Shown here: positions 30,746-43,025 of the stretch, piece after piece | Layout of the letters: each line of letters begins with the position of its first letter | How positions within the stretch are numbered: the first letter of the stretch is position 1 | NCBI RefSeq assembly: GCF_024436035.1 | Contig: NZ_JANFNG010000011.1 | Span: forward strand, 141,004 to 205,003 | Source: Streptomyces humicola | Lineage (GTDB): Bacteria > Actinomycetota > Actinomycetes > Streptomycetales > Streptomycetaceae | Direction: 5' to 3' | Length of the DNA stretch: 64,000 nucleotides | Program-made: the position numbers and the translations under genes | The notes under the pieces: generated by a model | The model's database searches: none | The model's input: only the letters and a program-made list of their open reading frames with translations | Told to the model about the DNA's origin: nothing

Positions 30746-32407
30746 TCACTCCGTAGGTTCTTGGGGAACGAGTGCCCCGTTGCCCAGCCCGTCCCGTGCC
30801 AGCGCCGCCGCCTCCCGGCTCAGCTCCGTCACCCTCCGCATGCGCTCCTCGAACTCCAGGAGCGCGCGAAAGGCGGCTCCGTAGCGGAGCTGGTCGGCGA
30901 TGTCCATCTGTGGGATACGGGCACCCCGACCATCGAGTCGCAGGGTACCGCTAGTGCTCGTCGAGCGGCGGAGGTTCGCCGCGCTGCTCAGGAAGCCCCG
31001 CAGGTAGTCCGTGTCGAGCTGGTCGTTCACTGAGATCGGCTCCGCGTCGCCGTACTCTACGAGCCCGGCCCGGGCGAGTTCCGCGACACTGACGGATGGC
31101 CCCTCCAACAGCCCGGGAGTATCGCCTGCGGTCAGTGCCGGCAGGCAGTCGAGGATTCCTTGTACTTGCTGCGCCAACTCCTTCCGCAGCGTTTGGTATT
31201 CGGTGACGTAGTCGCGGTGCGATTCCTCGACGTGGCGGCCGGGAGTGAGGTCGACGACATCGTCCAGCAGGTCGATCAGCGGCACATCCGTCACCTGGCC
31301 CGGGCCCACCTCCAGGGAACCGTCAGGATCGTTCGCCGTCAGGTCGACCATGCGTACGGACGCGGTGGCGTCGCCGACCGGTTCGGGGCGGCGCAGGTGC
31401 CACAGATGCACGGGAAGAGAATGGGATGCCGCTGTGCCGGGCGGCAAGGCAATGATCTGCGTGAGGATGCCACGCCGTACGAGTTCGGCGCGGATACGGC
31501 GGCCTGCCTTGCGGTAGGCGACCGACGCGGGCATGACCATGAGAACGCGGCCGCCGGGAGCGGTGTGTGCGTAGGCGTGCTGGAGCCAGGCGAGTTCGCC
31601 TTCGGCACGCGAGGGAGTGCCCAATTCCCAGCGGGCGTCGAGGAGCAGGTCTTCCCGTCCCCAGTCGGTGACGCCCACTGGTGGATCACAGACGACGAGC
31701 TCTGCTCTGATATCCGGCCACTGGTCGTCGCGCAGGGAGTCGCCCGTGGCGATGGTGGCACCGGTGTGATCCGTGAGGCTGGCACGCAACTGCGCGAATC
31801 TCGCGCTGCGGGCATCCGACTCCTGCCCGTAGCGTTTGGCCTGCTGCCCCGGCCCGACGGCGAGAAGCAGTGTGCCGATGCCACAGGCCGGGTCGAAGAG
31901 AACGGCGTCGCGTGTGACCTCACCGGCGAAATGGCGCACGGCGCGGACGACGCGGGGCGAGGTGACCTGGTCCGATCCGGCCCGGCGTACGGAGTCGGTG
32001 AAACGTTCACTCAGGGCGGCGACCACGTCGGCCACTGAGGCGCTCGCAGCCAGGTCCTGCGTCAGTCGAACCGCCTTCTTCGGAAGCTCGGGAGTCGGCT
32101 CCCCACTGGCGAGAAAGTGGAAGACATCGGCGAGCCCGCGGATGATCTCGTCTCCGTAGGCCCCTCGCAACACTTGCCATAGCTGGACCTCCTGGGAGAC
32201 CTCCTGCCCCTTACGCTGCCGGTCCAGCCATGCCTGCACGTCGGCCAAGGCGAATAGCGGAGTGTTCGCTCCACCACCCGCAGGGGGCGGGAAGTCGTCG
32301 TAGCGCCGTCTCCAGTTGGAGACGGCAGCACGGGTCACCCCCGCGAGCCGAGCGATCTCAGAGCCGGTGACCAGCGGACCGGCCAGTGGTCCGGCATTGT
32401 TTTTCAT
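30746..32407 (-). CDS. HTH-headed N6-adenine methylase (HsdM-like, orphan)
   Basis: The 553-residue protein starts with a DNA-binding helix-turn-helix (about 12-65: TGSEIARLAGVTRAAVSNWRRR...DVQAWLD), followed by an HsdM-like N6-adenine methylase with motif I FDPACGIGTLLLA (171-183) and motif IV CDPPV (240-244). The usual motif IV is (N/D)PP(Y/F/W), so Val at the last position is unusual. The C-terminal 100 residues resemble half a type I specificity subunit (ARIPQMDIADQLRYGAAF and a final coiled coil). No HsdR or HsdS gene is adjacent. Related genes in actinobacteria sit beside helicases or nucleases; here the neighbour is the broken UvrD gene. It could act as regulator, methylase, or both. 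Confidence 0.83.
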   Translation of the reverse strand: MKNNAGPLAGPLVTGSEIARLAGVTRAAVSNWRRRYDDFPPPAGGGANTPLFALADVQAWLDRQRKGQEVSQEVQLWQVLRGAYGDEIIRGLADVFHFLASGEPTPELPKKAVRLTQDLAASASVADVVAALSERFTDSVRRAGSDQVTSPRVVRAVRHFAGEVTRDAVLFDPACGIGTLLLAVGPGQQAKRYGQESDARSARFAQLRASLTDHTGATIATGDSLRDDQWPDIRAELVVCDPPVGVTDWGREDLLLDARWELGTPSRAEGELAWLQHAYAHTAPGGRVLMVMPASVAYRKAGRRIRAELVRRGILTQIIALPPGTAASHSLPVHLWHLRRPEPVGDATASVRMVDLTANDPDGSLEVGPGQVTDVPLIDLLDDVVDLTPGRHVEESHRDYVTEYQTLRKELAQQVQGILDCLPALTAGDTPGLLEGPSVSVAELARAGLVEYGDAEPISVNDQLDTDYLRGFLSSAANLRRSTSTSGTLRLDGRGARIPQMDIADQLRYGAAFRALLEFEERMRRVTELSREAAALARDGLGNGALVPQEPTE

Positions 32408-32414
32408 GCCGGTA

Positions 32415-32444
32415 ACCGTACACGGACCTGCGCAACGCCTTCAA
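32415..32444 (-). promoter_or_regulatory. Probable leaderless promoter of the HTH-methylase
   Basis: On the minus strand, TTGAAG (32439-32444) and TACGGT (32415-32420) are 18 nt apart. The -10 ends seven bases before the ATG at 32407, so transcription would begin at or next to the start codon. No ribosome binding site precedes the ATG, which supports a leaderless mRNA. Confidence 0.5.
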
Positions 32445-32455
32445 TGCTGGAGGTT

Positions 32456-32470
32456 GTTGACGGTGTCAAC
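32456..32470. promoter_or_regulatory. Perfect inverted repeat GTTGAC-N3-GTCAAC
   Basis: Arms 32456-32461 and 32465-32470 are fully complementary around a 3-nt centre, just upstream of the -35 box of the methylase gene. This is the best copy of the motif also seen at 7704-7718 and 23226-23240. The methylase's own HTH domain is one candidate binder. Confidence 0.5.
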
Positions 32471-33164
32471 GATTGGTTACGTACCTATCTTCGTGCACAG
32501 TTCGCGGTCAGTGTTGCCGGACGCCGCGCTCACAGCCCCAGGTCGGCGACGTATTGTCGTTATCGCCGGATCACGGATACCGCTCGGCTTGACTCCCTGC
32601 CGTTACGCCGACCAGGCTTGCGGATGCGAGCACGTCGGCCAGAAAATCCCTGAGTTCCGAGGCGGTCCACTCGGCCTGCACGGCTTCATGGAGCTTGACT
32701 GCGTGCACAAGTACATCATCGGCTACTGGCAGGCCGACGGGTTGAATCGCTGGCCTGACCTGCGCCCGTGCGCCGCCGCACCCCGGCTACGCCTGGGCGC
32801 TGCCGCGCCCCCACGCATTCGCAGATCCTGAAATCGACCACAAGCCTGCGAGTTCAACTCTCCGGCGCCCCAAGCGGACCAGCCCTCTGATGAAGCGTTC
32901 GAGTTGGAACATCCGAGTCGAAAGGCAGGCGGGCGGCGGGATAACGGACCGATGTCGCTGGGGTATCGGCCCGGACAGGGATGTCAAGGCGGCATCAGGT
33001 CGGATCGCCGGGGCGTCAGGGGCGCGCTAAGGAGTGTTCCCCCGGGCGTCCCGGACCGGTTCTATACCGCTGCTGGTTCCACCGGCACCGCTCCCGGCCT
33101 CCGTGTCCCCCACACCCGGTAGGGCCCGCGGCTCTGTCCATCGTCCCTGTCCCGGGGTGTCTTC
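32471..33164. other. Intergenic region before the first kdp operon
   Basis: About 700 nt without a credible gene. A plus-strand stretch near 32650-32760 reads coding-like (FMELDCVHKYIIGYWQADGL) but has no recognisable family, start or ribosome binding site, and may be debris. The KdpE-type direct repeat at 32983-32999 and a region similar to the second kdp promoter (32981-33035) lie at its right end. Confidence 0.5.
32983..32999 (+). promoter_or_regulatory. KdpE-box-like direct repeat, first kdp operon
   Basis: GTCAAGG (32983) and ATCAGG (32994) repeat at 11-bp spacing, the geometry of OmpR/KdpE-family sites. The region aligns with the one before the second operon (38793-38810), including a shared downstream CGTCAGG and GCGCTAAG (33014-33031 against 38824-38841). 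Conservation between otherwise diverged upstream regions supports a functional operator and promoter. Confidence 0.6.
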
Positions 33165-33248
33165 ATGTCAGACGTGATCTTCATCGTGCTCACCTTCGTG
33201 GTCTTCGGCCTCTTGGGGCTGGCGGCCAAGGGGGTGGAGCTCCTGTGA
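33165..33248 (+). CDS. 27-aa membrane micro-protein upstream of kdpF (copy 1)
   Basis: A 27-codon frame ([18 protein letters not shown] then LAAKGVELL) forms one transmembrane helix with a short basic tail. Its TGA overlaps the GTG of kdpF (GTGA, 33245-33248). The second kdp operon has a homologous 27-codon frame in the same place with the same overlap, sharing the MSD start, the hydrophobic core and the AKGV motif. That conservation is the evidence that it is translated. Probable role: an extra small subunit or a translational coupler of the Kdp complex; this is inference. Confidence 0.65.
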   Translation: MSDVIFIVLTFVVFGLLGLAAKGVELL

Positions 33249-33334
33249 GCATCGAAAACATTGTCGGCCTGATTGTCGCGGTGTGCCTGGTGGTCTACCT
33301 GGTGCTCTGCCTGATCTTCCCGGAGCGGTTCTAG
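33245..33334 (+). CDS. kdpF: KdpF, small subunit of the K+-transporting ATPase (copy 1)
   Basis: The 29-residue product ([20 protein letters not shown], then LCLIFPERF) is a single membrane helix with the family's C-terminal FPERF. KdpF stabilises the KdpABC complex in E. coli. It starts at GTG 33245, overlapping the preceding micro-ORF by four bases. Its TAG shares its last base with the kdpA GTG (33334), so the whole start of the operon is translationally chained. Confidence 0.88.
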   Translation: MSIENIVGLIVAVCLVVYLVLCLIFPERF

Positions 33335-34997
33335 TGAATGAGACTCTCGCGGGCTGGCTCCAGGTCATCGCGCTGATCGGCGCACTGGCGCTGTCCTTCC
33401 GCCCGCTGGGCGACTACATGGCCCATGTCCTGACCACCGGCAAGCACTGGCGCGTGGAGCGCATGGTCTACCGCGCCGGCGGAGTGGACGGGGACGCCGA
33501 GCAGACGTGGGGCGCGTATCTGCGCAGCGTGCTGGCGTTCTCGCTGATCTCCTTGGTGTTCCTGTACGGCTTCCAGCGCCTGCAGAATCACTTCCTGCTC
33601 TCCATCGGCATGAAGGCGGTAAGCCCCGCCCTTGCCTTCAACACAGCGGCGTCCTTCGTCACCAACACCAACTGGCAGGCGTACTCAGGTGAGTCGACCA
33701 TGGGCCACCTGGTGCAGATGGCGGGTCTGGCGGTGCAGAACTTCGTCTCCGCGGCCGTCGGCATCGCCGTCGTGGCCACGCTGATCCGCGGCTTCACCCG
33801 CAAGAAGACCTCGTACGTCGGCAACTTCTGGGTGGACCTGACCCGCATCGTGCTGCGGATCCTGCTGCCGATCTCGTTTCTCTTCGCCATCGTGCTGGTG
33901 GCGGGCGGTGTGATCGAGAATTTCCACGGCATCCAGTCGATCACCACCATCGCCGGCGACCACCAGTCGCTCACTGGTGGCCCGGTGGCCTCCCAGGAGG
34001 CGATCAAGGAGCTGGGCACCAACGGTGGCGGTTTCTACAACGCCAACTCCGCCCACCCGTTCGAGAATCCCAACGCGTTCACCAACTGGCTGGAGATCTA
34101 CCTGCTGCTGGTGATCGGCTTCTCGCTACCGCGCACCTTCGGCACGATGGTCGGCGACAAGCGTCAGGGCTACGCGATCGTCGCCGTAATGGGCCTGATC
34201 TGGGCCTCGTCGGTGGCCATCGTCACCGCCAACGAACTGCACAGTGTGAGCAGTTCGGCCGGTCATCTCGCCGGCGGGATGATGGAGGGCAAGGAGCAGC
34301 GCTTCGGGATCTGGGCCTCCGCGTTGTTCGCGGTGTCCACGACGCTCACCTCGTGCGGGGCGGTCAACTCCTTCCACGATTCGTTCACGCCGGGCGGCGG
34401 CGGTATGACAATCTTCAACATGATGCTCGGTGAGATCGCACCGGGCGGTACGGGATCGGGTCTGTATGGCATTCTCATCCTGGCGATCGTGGCGGTGTTC
34501 GTGGCCGGTCTGATGGTCGGGCGCACGCCGGAGTACCTGGGCAAGAAGCTCACCGGCCGGGAGATGAAGTTCGCTTCCCTCTACATCCTCACCACGCCGG
34601 CGGTCGTTCTGGTCGGCGCGGGCATAGCGATGGCGCTTCCGGGTGAGCGGGCAGGCATGCTCAACACCGGTCCGCACGGCTTCTCCGAAGTGCTCTACGC
34701 CTTCACCTCGGCCGCCAACAACAACGGCTCAGCCTTCGCAGGCATCACGGTAAACACCGACTGGTACAACACCGCGCTCGGCCTGGCCATGCTCTTCGGC
34801 CGCTTCCTGCCGATGGTCTTCGTCCTGGGCTTGGCCGGCTCGCTCGCCAAACAGCAGCCGGTCCCGGTCAACGCGGGCACGCTGCCCACCCACCGCCCGC
34901 AGTTCGTGGGTCTGCTCCTCGGCGTGATCCTCATCGTCGTCGGCCTCACCTACTTCCCCGCCCTGGCTCTGGGGCCGATCGCGGAAGGTCTCCACTG

Positions 34998-34998
<1 letters not shown>
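33334..34998 (+). CDS. kdpA: KdpA, potassium-binding channel subunit (copy 1)
   Basis: The 554-residue integral membrane protein has the four selectivity-filter-like segments of KdpA, including [13 protein letters not shown] near residue 110, [19 protein letters not shown] near 230, [19 protein letters not shown] near 340 and [14 protein letters not shown] near 460, within about ten hydrophobic helices. It belongs to the superfamily of K+ transporters and selects potassium for the P-type pump KdpB. GTG 33334 was chosen; it overlaps the kdpF stop by one base. Full family length. The TGA shares its last base with the kdpB ATG (34998). Confidence 0.97.
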
Positions 34999-37127
<2,129 letters not shown>

Positions 37128-37148
37128 CCAAGACAGAAGGCAACCATC

Positions 37149-37778
37149 ATGCCCAGCTTTCTTCCTCCCGTGGTTCGCAACCACGTATCGGCCCTGCGGA
37201 TGCTCCTGGTCTTCACCGTGATCACCGGGGTCGTGTATCCGCTCGCTGTCACGGGCGTCGCCCAGGCGGCCTTCCCGGACCAGGCCAACGGATCCCTGGT
37301 CAAGCAGAACGGCAAGGTCGTCGGCTCCAGCCTGATCGGCCAGAACTTCAACCTGCCGCTCAAGGAGGGCCAGACGAGCCCCAACCCGGACCCGAAGTGG
37401 TTCCAGTCGCGCCCGTCCGCAGCCGGAACCAACGGGTACGACCCGACCGCCTCCGGCGCCTCCAACCTCGGCCCGAACAGCACGGTCCTGATCCAGGACA
37501 TCAACCAGCGCAGGGCCGCGGTGGCGAAGTTCGACGGTGTCGACCCGTCGACGGTGCCGGTCGACGCCCTGACGGCATCGGGCTCGGGACTCGACCCGGA
37601 CATCTCCTCGGCGTACGCCTACGAGCAGGTCAACCGCGTCGCCAAGGCCCGCGGCCTCGACCCGGCGGTAGTGCGCAAGCTCGTCAGCGACCACATCACC
37701 GGCCGCCCGCTCGGGTTCCTGGGAAACGAGTACGTGGACGTGGTCACGCTCAATCTGGCGCTGACCAACTTGAAGTGA
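37149..37778 (+). CDS. kdpC: KdpC, accessory subunit (copy 1)
   Basis: The 209-residue protein has one N-terminal membrane helix (MLLVFTVITGVVYPLAVTGVAQAAF) and the KdpC motifs SLIGQNF, YFQSRPSA-like WFQSRPSAAG, SASNLGPNS-like SGASNLGPNS, and the C-terminal ASGSGLDPDIS...AYEQVNRVAKARGL block. KdpC raises the ATP affinity of the complex. A ribosome binding site AGAAGG precedes the ATG. No kdpD follows; instead there is a hairpin and then a KdpE-like regulator. Confidence 0.96.
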   Translation: MPSFLPPVVRNHVSALRMLLVFTVITGVVYPLAVTGVAQAAFPDQANGSLVKQNGKVVGSSLIGQNFNLPLKEGQTSPNPDPKWFQSRPSAAGTNGYDPTASGASNLGPNSTVLIQDINQRRAAVAKFDGVDPSTVPVDALTASGSGLDPDISSAYAYEQVNRVAKARGLDPAVVRKLVSDHITGRPLGFLGNEYVDVVTLNLALTNLK

Positions 37779-37783
37779 CGCGA

Positions 37784-37843
37784 CGTCACCTATGTGACGA
37801 ATGCCGCCCGGCTGTACAGGAAACGCCTGCGCAGCCGGGCGGC
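37784..37843 (+). terminator. Inverted repeat and hairpin between kdpC and kdpE (copy 1)
   Basis: A perfect CGTCAC-N4-GTGACG repeat (37784-37799) directly precedes a perfect 12-bp hairpin (37803-37814 with 37832-37843, 17-nt loop). The hairpin probably ends or attenuates the kdpFABC message before the regulator gene. A similar hairpin lies in the same position in the second operon. Confidence 0.6.
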
Positions 37844-37883
37844 GTGGCACCCGCATTCCTGTTCCTGGAGGAGGTCTGAACTC

Positions 37884-38618
37884 ATGGTCGTCTCCTTCCC
37901 CGACACTCAACTCCGCCCGGCGCCCGGAACCGACGCGCGGCGGATTCTGATCGTCGGTGACGAACCGCAGATCACGCAGGCTCTCGACAACGGTCCGGAC
38001 GTCGGCCGGTATGAGGTCATCATCGCCCCCGACGGCGCGACCGCTCTTCTCCTGGCCGCGTCCGCTCAGCCCGACGCCGTGCTCCTCGATATCGGCCTGC
38101 CTGATCTGCCTGGCATCGATGTCATCTACGGTCTGCGAGTCTGCACCTCGATGGGAATCATCGTGGTGTCCGGGCAGTCGAGCTCCGCCGACAAGGTTGC
38201 GGCGCTCGACGCAGGCGCTGACGACTACGTCACCAAGCCCTTCTCCGCGGCGGAGCTACTGGCCCGCCTGCGAGCGGTGCTGCGTCGCCCTCCGGGATCG
38301 GGGATCCCTTCGACGGTGGACGTCGGGGAGTACCGGATCGATCTGGACGCATACACCGCCGTGCCGAGATCCGGCAAGGGCCGGGCACCACACTTCACCC
38401 CTACCGAATGGCAGTTGCTCGTGCCCCTGCTGCGCAACCCGGGACGCCTGGTGACCGGACATCAGCTGCTCCGGGAGGTCTGGGGGCCCGGCAGCGAGAA
38501 GCGCACCAACTACCTGCGCATTCACATGGTCGCGCTGCGTCGCAAACTGGAGCCGGACCCCTCGCATCCGCGGTATCTGATCACCGAGCCGGGCTTGGGC
38601 TACCGTTTCGACCGCTGA
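37884..38618 (+). CDS. kdpE: KdpE-like response regulator lacking a partner kinase (copy 1)
   Basis: The 244-residue OmpR-type regulator has a receiver domain (phosphoacceptor D69 in LLDIGLPD, conserved TKPF) and a winged-helix DNA-binding domain (FTPTEWQLLVPLLRNPGRLVTGHQLL...RIHMVALRRKLEPDP). The acidic pair at the start of the receiver reads IVGDE instead of IVDDE/IVEDE: Gly25 replaces one Mg2+-coordinating acid, so phosphorylation may be impaired. The ATG at 37884 is preferred over an upstream in-frame ATG at 37794 because GGAGGAGG lies nearby and the family N-terminus begins here. No kdpD gene lies in this operon. It probably binds the direct repeats before each kdp operon. Confidence 0.9.
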   Translation: MVVSFPDTQLRPAPGTDARRILIVGDEPQITQALDNGPDVGRYEVIIAPDGATALLLAASAQPDAVLLDIGLPDLPGIDVIYGLRVCTSMGIIVVSGQSSSADKVAALDAGADDYVTKPFSAAELLARLRAVLRRPPGSGIPSTVDVGEYRIDLDAYTAVPRSGKGRAPHFTPTEWQLLVPLLRNPGRLVTGHQLLREVWGPGSEKRTNYLRIHMVALRRKLEPDPSHPRYLITEPGLGYRFDR

Positions 38619-38990
38619 GCCGGGCTCACGATGACGTCGCGGGCATCGGACAGACCGGAGTGCTGCCGGCGATCGCGCATGACACCGGCGAGGCCACCGT
38701 CGCGTATCCGAGAACGGTGGGCGGCTGACTGCCTCGGTCCCTTGCCCGACCTGGGTTCCCGACGCTCAGGACCACCCGATCGGCCACGGCGTGTCAAGAC
38801 GGCGTCAAGGTGGCGGGCGATAGCGTCAGGACTGCGCTAAGAGGAGTCGCCGAAAGGAACTGTGCGGCGATTCGCTGGAGGTGCCGGTTTCAGTCCGACA
38901 CCGCCCTTGGCCTTTGCTCGCTGCATCCGACGTCTTCGCGTCATGGCCGAGCGGTCCAGTCCCGTTCCGAATCACGGGGGTGTGTCGTAC
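38619..38990. other. Intergenic region before the second kdp operon
   Basis: No gene is visible in these 370 nt. The right half carries the KdpE-type direct repeat and a segment resembling the promoter region of the first kdp operon. Confidence 0.6.
38793..38810 (+). promoter_or_regulatory. KdpE-box-like direct repeat, second kdp operon
   Basis: GTCAAGA (38793-38799) and GTCAAGG (38804-38810) repeat at 11-bp spacing, a better match than the copy at 32983. Downstream CGTCAGG and GCGCTAAG elements are shared with the first operon. Expected binder: the KdpE-like regulators encoded in the region. Confidence 0.65.
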
Positions 38991-39074
38991 ATGTCTGATC
39001 TTGCATTTATCGCGCTCACCATCGCGGCATTCGCTCTCATCGCCCTGGTCGCCAAGGGGGTGAGCCGCCTGTGA
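38991..39074 (+). CDS. 27-aa membrane micro-protein upstream of kdpF (copy 2)
   Basis: This frame (MSDLAFIALTIAAFALIALV then AKGVSRL) has the same length, membrane helix, AKGV motif and GTGA overlap with kdpF as the copy at 33165. The two differ at about half the residues but keep hydrophobicity and ends, as expected for a protein under selection. Function unknown; a Kdp-associated peptide is the natural guess. Confidence 0.65.
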   Translation: MSDLAFIALTIAAFALIALVAKGVSRL

Positions 39075-39160
39075 GCATCGAGAACATCGTCGGCCTGATC
39101 GTCGCCATCGGCCTGGTCGTCTACCTCGTGTTCTGCCTGGTCTTCCCCGAGAAGTTCTAG
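39071..39160 (+). CDS. kdpF: KdpF (copy 2)
   Basis: A 29-residue single-helix protein ([20 protein letters not shown], then FCLVFPEKF), nearly identical to the first KdpF. GTG start at 39071 overlaps the micro-ORF stop. Unlike copy 1, its stop is separated from kdpA by 37 nt, with a separate GAGGAGAGG ribosome binding site for kdpA. Confidence 0.88.
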   Translation: MSIENIVGLIVAIGLVVYLVFCLVFPEKF

Positions 39161-39197
39161 CCGCACCCGTACGCCGCCGTACGAGGAGAGGTTCTGC

Positions 39198-40862
39198 ATG
39201 AACAACACTCTCGCTGGCTGGCTCCAGGTCATCGCCCTGGTGGGGGCGCTCGCCCTCTCCTATCGGCCGCTCGGTGACTACCTCGCCCACATCCTCACCT
39301 CACCCCGCCACTGGCGCGTGGAACGCCTGGTCTACCGGGCGGGGGGTGTGGACGGCGACGCCGATCAGCCATGGCCCGCGTATCTGCGCAGTGTGCTCGC
39401 CTTCTTCCTGGTCTCGCTGCTGTTCCTGTACGGGTTCCTGCGGCTGCAGAACCACCTGCTGCTGTCGCTGGGCATGAAGGCGGTCAAACCGGATCTGGCG
39501 TTCAACACGGCCGCCTCCTTCGTCACCAACACCAACTGGCAGAACTACTCGGGTGAGTCGACCATGGGCCACCTGGTGCAGATGGCGGGCCTGGCGGTGC
39601 AGAACTTCGTCTCCGCGGCCGTCGGTATCGGCGTGGTCGCCGCTCTCATCCGCGGCTTCACCCGCAAGAAGACCGACCGGGTGGGCAACTTCTGGGTGGA
39701 CCTGACGAGGGTCGTGCTCCGCGTGCTGCTGCCGGTCTCGTTCGTCTTCGCGCTGGTGCTGGTCGCCGGAGGGGTGATCGAGAACTTCCACGGCATCCAG
39801 TCGATCACCACCATCGCGGGCGAACACCAGAGCCTGACCGGTGGCCCGGTCGCTTCACAGGAAGCGATCAAGGAGCTGGGCACCAACGGCGGCGGCTTCT
39901 ACAACGCCAACTCCTCCCATCCGTTCGAGAACCCCAACCCCTTTACCAACTGGCTGGAGATCTATCTGCTGTTGGTGATCGGATTCGCGCTGCCACGCAC
40001 CTTCGGGAAGATGGTCGGCGACAACCGTCAGGGCTACGCCATTGTCGCGGTCATGGCGCTGATCTGGGCGTCGTCGGTTGCCATCGTCACCGCCAACGAG
40101 CTGCACAGTGTAAGCAGTTCAGCCGGTCACCTGGCCGGCGGGATGATGGAAGGGAAGGAGCAGCGGTTCGGCATCTGGGCGTCGGCGCTGTTCGCGGTGT
40201 CCACGACGCTGACGTCCTGCGGTGCGGTCAACTCCTTCCACGATTCGTACACCCCGGGTGGCGGCGGGATGACCATCTTCAACATGATGCTGGGCGAGAT
40301 CGCGCCCGGCGGGACGGGTTCGGGGCTGTACGGGATCCTCATCCTGGCCGTCGTGGCAGTCTTCGTCGCCGGGCTCATGGTCGGCCGTACGCCGGAGTAT
40401 CTGGGCAAGAAGCTGCGCGGTCAGGAGATGAAGTACGCGTCGCTGTACATCCTGACCACCCCGGCGATCGTGTTGGTGGGGGCGGGGCTGGCGATGGCGC
40501 TGCCCGGGGAGCGGGCGGCGATGCTCAACCATGGCCCGCACGGCTTCTCCGAGGTGCTCTACGCCTTCACCTCGGCCGCCAACAACAACGGCTCCGCCTT
40601 TGCAGGCCTTTCCGCCAACACGGTCTGGTACAACACCGCCCTCGGCCTGGCGATGATCCTGGGCCGCTTCCTGCCGATGGTGTTCGTCCTGGCTCTGGCC
40701 GGATCGCTCGCCTCGCAGCAGCCCGTACCCGTCACGGCTGGCACGCTGCCCACCCACCGGCCGCAGTTCGTCGGCCTGCTGACCGGCGTGATCCTCATCG
40801 TCGTCGGCCTCACCTACTTCCCGGCACTCGCGCTGGGGCCGCTCGCGGAAGGGCTGCACTGA
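39198..40862 (+). CDS. kdpA: KdpA (copy 2)
   Basis: This 554-residue protein is the same length as copy 1 and highly similar throughout. It keeps the filter segments [51 protein letters not shown] and [14 protein letters not shown]. Differences cluster in the N-terminal helix and loops (for example [13 protein letters not shown] for [13 protein letters not shown]). ATG start with a strong ribosome binding site; the stop shares a base with the kdpB start. It selects K+ for the second Kdp pump. Confidence 0.97.
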   Translation: MNNTLAGWLQVIALVGALALSYRPLGDYLAHILTSPRHWRVERLVYRAGGVDGDADQPWPAYLRSVLAFFLVSLLFLYGFLRLQNHLLLSLGMKAVKPDLAFNTAASFVTNTNWQNYSGESTMGHLVQMAGLAVQNFVSAAVGIGVVAALIRGFTRKKTDRVGNFWVDLTRVVLRVLLPVSFVFALVLVAGGVIENFHGIQSITTIAGEHQSLTGGPVASQEAIKELGTNGGGFYNANSSHPFENPNPFTNWLEIYLLLVIGFALPRTFGKMVGDNRQGYAIVAVMALIWASSVAIVTANELHSVSSSAGHLAGGMMEGKEQRFGIWASALFAVSTTLTSCGAVNSFHDSYTPGGGGMTIFNMMLGEIAPGGTGSGLYGILILAVVAVFVAGLMVGRTPEYLGKKLRGQEMKYASLYILTTPAIVLVGAGLAMALPGERAAMLNHGPHGFSEVLYAFTSAANNNGSAFAGLSANTVWYNTALGLAMILGRFLPMVFVLALAGSLASQQPVPVTAGTLPTHRPQFVGLLTGVILIVVGLTYFPALALGPLAEGLH

Positions 40863-43006
40863 TGCCCACCACAACAACCGAGGAACCCCCGGAAGCTCCG
40901 GTTGCCAAGGACCCGCTGGCGCCCAACCCGCACCGGGTCTCCGGAGGCATGCTGGACCCCAAGCAGCTGGTCACCTCCTTCCCCGACGCCCTGCGTAAGC
41001 TCGACCCCCGGGTGATGATCAGGAACCCGGTCATGTTCGTGGTCGAGGTCGGTGCGGTGCTGACCACGCTGTCGGCGATCAAGAGCCCCAGCGTGTTCGC
41101 CTGGGTCATCACGGTGTGGTTGTGGCTGACCACGGTCTTCGCCAACCTGTCCGAAGCCGTCGCCGAAGGCCGGGGCAAGGCGCAGGCGGAGACGCTGCGG
41201 CGGACCAAGACCGACACCGTCGCCCGCCGGCTCGCCGACGGTTGGCGGCCGGGTGCCGAGGGCCTGGTGGAGGAGGAGATTCCGGCGACGCAACTGCGGC
41301 TGGGCGATTGCGTTGTGGTCGAGGCCGGGCAGATCATCCCCGGTGACGGCGATGTCGTCGAGGGTGTGGCGAGCGTGGACGAGTCGGCGATCACGGGCGA
41401 GTCGGCGCCGGTGATCCGCGAGTCCGGGGGCGACCGCTCGGCGGTGACCGGCGGTACGAAGGTGCTCTCGGACCGGATCGTGGTGAAGATCACTTCCAAG
41501 CCGGGGGAGACGTTCATCGACCGGATGATCGCGCTGGTGGAGGGTGCGGCGCGGCAGAAGACGCCGAACGAGATCGCGCTGAACATCCTGCTGGCGTCGC
41601 TGACCATCGTTTTCCTCGTCGCCGTGGTGACGTTGCAGCCGTTCGCCATCTTTGCCGGCGCCGAGCAGACCATCGTCATCCTGGTGGCGCTGGTGGTCGC
41701 CCTCATTCCGACGACGATCGGTGCTCTGCTGTCCGCTATCGGCATCGCGGGCATGGACCGGCTGGTGCAACGCAACGTGCTGGCGATGTCCGGACGCGCC
41801 GTCGAGGCGGCCGGCGACGTCAATACGTTGCTGCTCGACAAGACCGGCACCATCACCCTCGGCAACCGGCAGGCGTCGGAGTTCTTGCCGGTACGTGGCG
41901 TGGATATCGAACAGCTCGCGGACGCAGCCCAGTTGTCCTCGCTCGCCGACGAGACCCCCGAGGGCCGCTCGATCGTCGTCCTCGCCAAGGAACGCTACGC
42001 GCTTCGCGGCCGAAGCGAAGGAGAGCTGGCGCACGCCGAGTTCGTGCCGTTCACTGCCCAGACCCGCATGTCAGGGGTGGACCTCAACGGTGAGGAGCGC
42101 CGGGCGCTGCGCAAGGGCGCGGCAACAGCTGTGATGCGGTGGGTCCGTGACCATGGAGGACATCCCACCGACGAAGTCGGCCCGATCGTCGACGGGATCT
42201 CCGGCAGCGGTGGAACGCCGCTCGTGGTGGGCGAGGTCAGCTGGCAGAACGGGACCGCGGAGGCCCGGATCCTGGGCGTCATCCATCTCAAGGACGTGGT
42301 CAAGCACGGCATGCGGGAGCGGTTCGACGAGCTGCGCCGGATGGGCATCAAGACCGTCATGATCACGGGTGACAACCCGCTGACGGCGCGCGCTATCGCC
42401 GAGGAGGCGGGGGTCGACGACTTCCTCGCCGAGGCGACGCCCGAGGACAAGATGGCGCTGATCAAGCGTGAGCAGGCGGGCGGCAAGCTCGTCGCGATGA
42501 CCGGGGATGGCACCAACGACGCCCCGGCGCTGGCTCAGGCGGACGTGGGTGTGGCGATGAACACCGGTACCTCGGCCGCCAAGGAGGCCGGGAACATGGT
42601 GGACCTGGACTCCAACCCCACCAAGCTCATCGAGATCGTCGAGATCGGCAAGCAGCTGCTGATCACCCGCGGAGCGCTGACCACCTTCTCCATCGCCAAC
42701 GACGTCGCGAAGTACTTCGCGATCATCCCGGCGATGTTCGCCAGCGTCTATCCGGGGTTGCAGCATCTGAACATCATGGGTCTGCACAGTCCGACGTCGG
42801 CGATCTCCTCGGCGATCATCTTCAACGCGCTGATCATCGTGGCACTGATCCCGCTGGCGCTGCGCGGTGTGCGCTACCGGCCCTCGTCCGCGTCCTCGCT
42901 GCTCAGCCGCAACATCTGGATCTACGGACTCGGCGGTCTGATCCTGCCGTTCATCGGCATCAAGGTGATCGACCTGCTCATCCAGTTCATCCCTGGCCTG
43001 CGCTGA
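40862..43006 (+). CDS. kdpB: KdpB (copy 2)
   Basis: This 714-residue P-type ATPase carries [27 protein letters not shown] (phosphorylated D326) and [22 protein letters not shown]. Compared with copy 1 it has a few inserted residues (for example near [12 protein letters not shown] and [12 protein letters not shown]). DNA at 42314-42669 is almost identical to copy 1, whereas flanking codons differ, which indicates gene conversion. kdpC follows 19 nt after the stop. Confidence 0.97.
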   Translation: MPTTTTEEPPEAPVAKDPLAPNPHRVSGGMLDPKQLVTSFPDALRKLDPRVMIRNPVMFVVEVGAVLTTLSAIKSPSVFAWVITVWLWLTTVFANLSEAVAEGRGKAQAETLRRTKTDTVARRLADGWRPGAEGLVEEEIPATQLRLGDCVVVEAGQIIPGDGDVVEGVASVDESAITGESAPVIRESGGDRSAVTGGTKVLSDRIVVKITSKPGETFIDRMIALVEGAARQKTPNEIALNILLASLTIVFLVAVVTLQPFAIFAGAEQTIVILVALVVALIPTTIGALLSAIGIAGMDRLVQRNVLAMSGRAVEAAGDVNTLLLDKTGTITLGNRQASEFLPVRGVDIEQLADAAQLSSLADETPEGRSIVVLAKERYALRGRSEGELAHAEFVPFTAQTRMSGVDLNGEERRALRKGAATAVMRWVRDHGGHPTDEVGPIVDGISGSGGTPLVVGEVSWQNGTAEARILGVIHLKDVVKHGMRERFDELRRMGIKTVMITGDNPLTARAIAEEAGVDDFLAEATPEDKMALIKREQAGGKLVAMTGDGTNDAPALAQADVGVAMNTGTSAAKEAGNMVDLDSNPTKLIEIVEIGKQLLITRGALTTFSIANDVAKYFAIIPAMFASVYPGLQHLNIMGLHSPTSAISSAIIFNALIIVALIPLALRGVRYRPSSASSLLSRNIWIYGLGGLILPFIGIKVIDLLIQFIPGLR
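42314..42669 (+). repeat. 356-bp near-identical tract shared with kdpB copy 1
   Basis: This is the partner of 36435-36790 at a constant offset of 5879 bp. Only two bases differ, both synonymous (in the MTGDG codons). Confidence 0.9.
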
Positions 43007-43025
43007 CCGACAGGAAGGCGAACCC

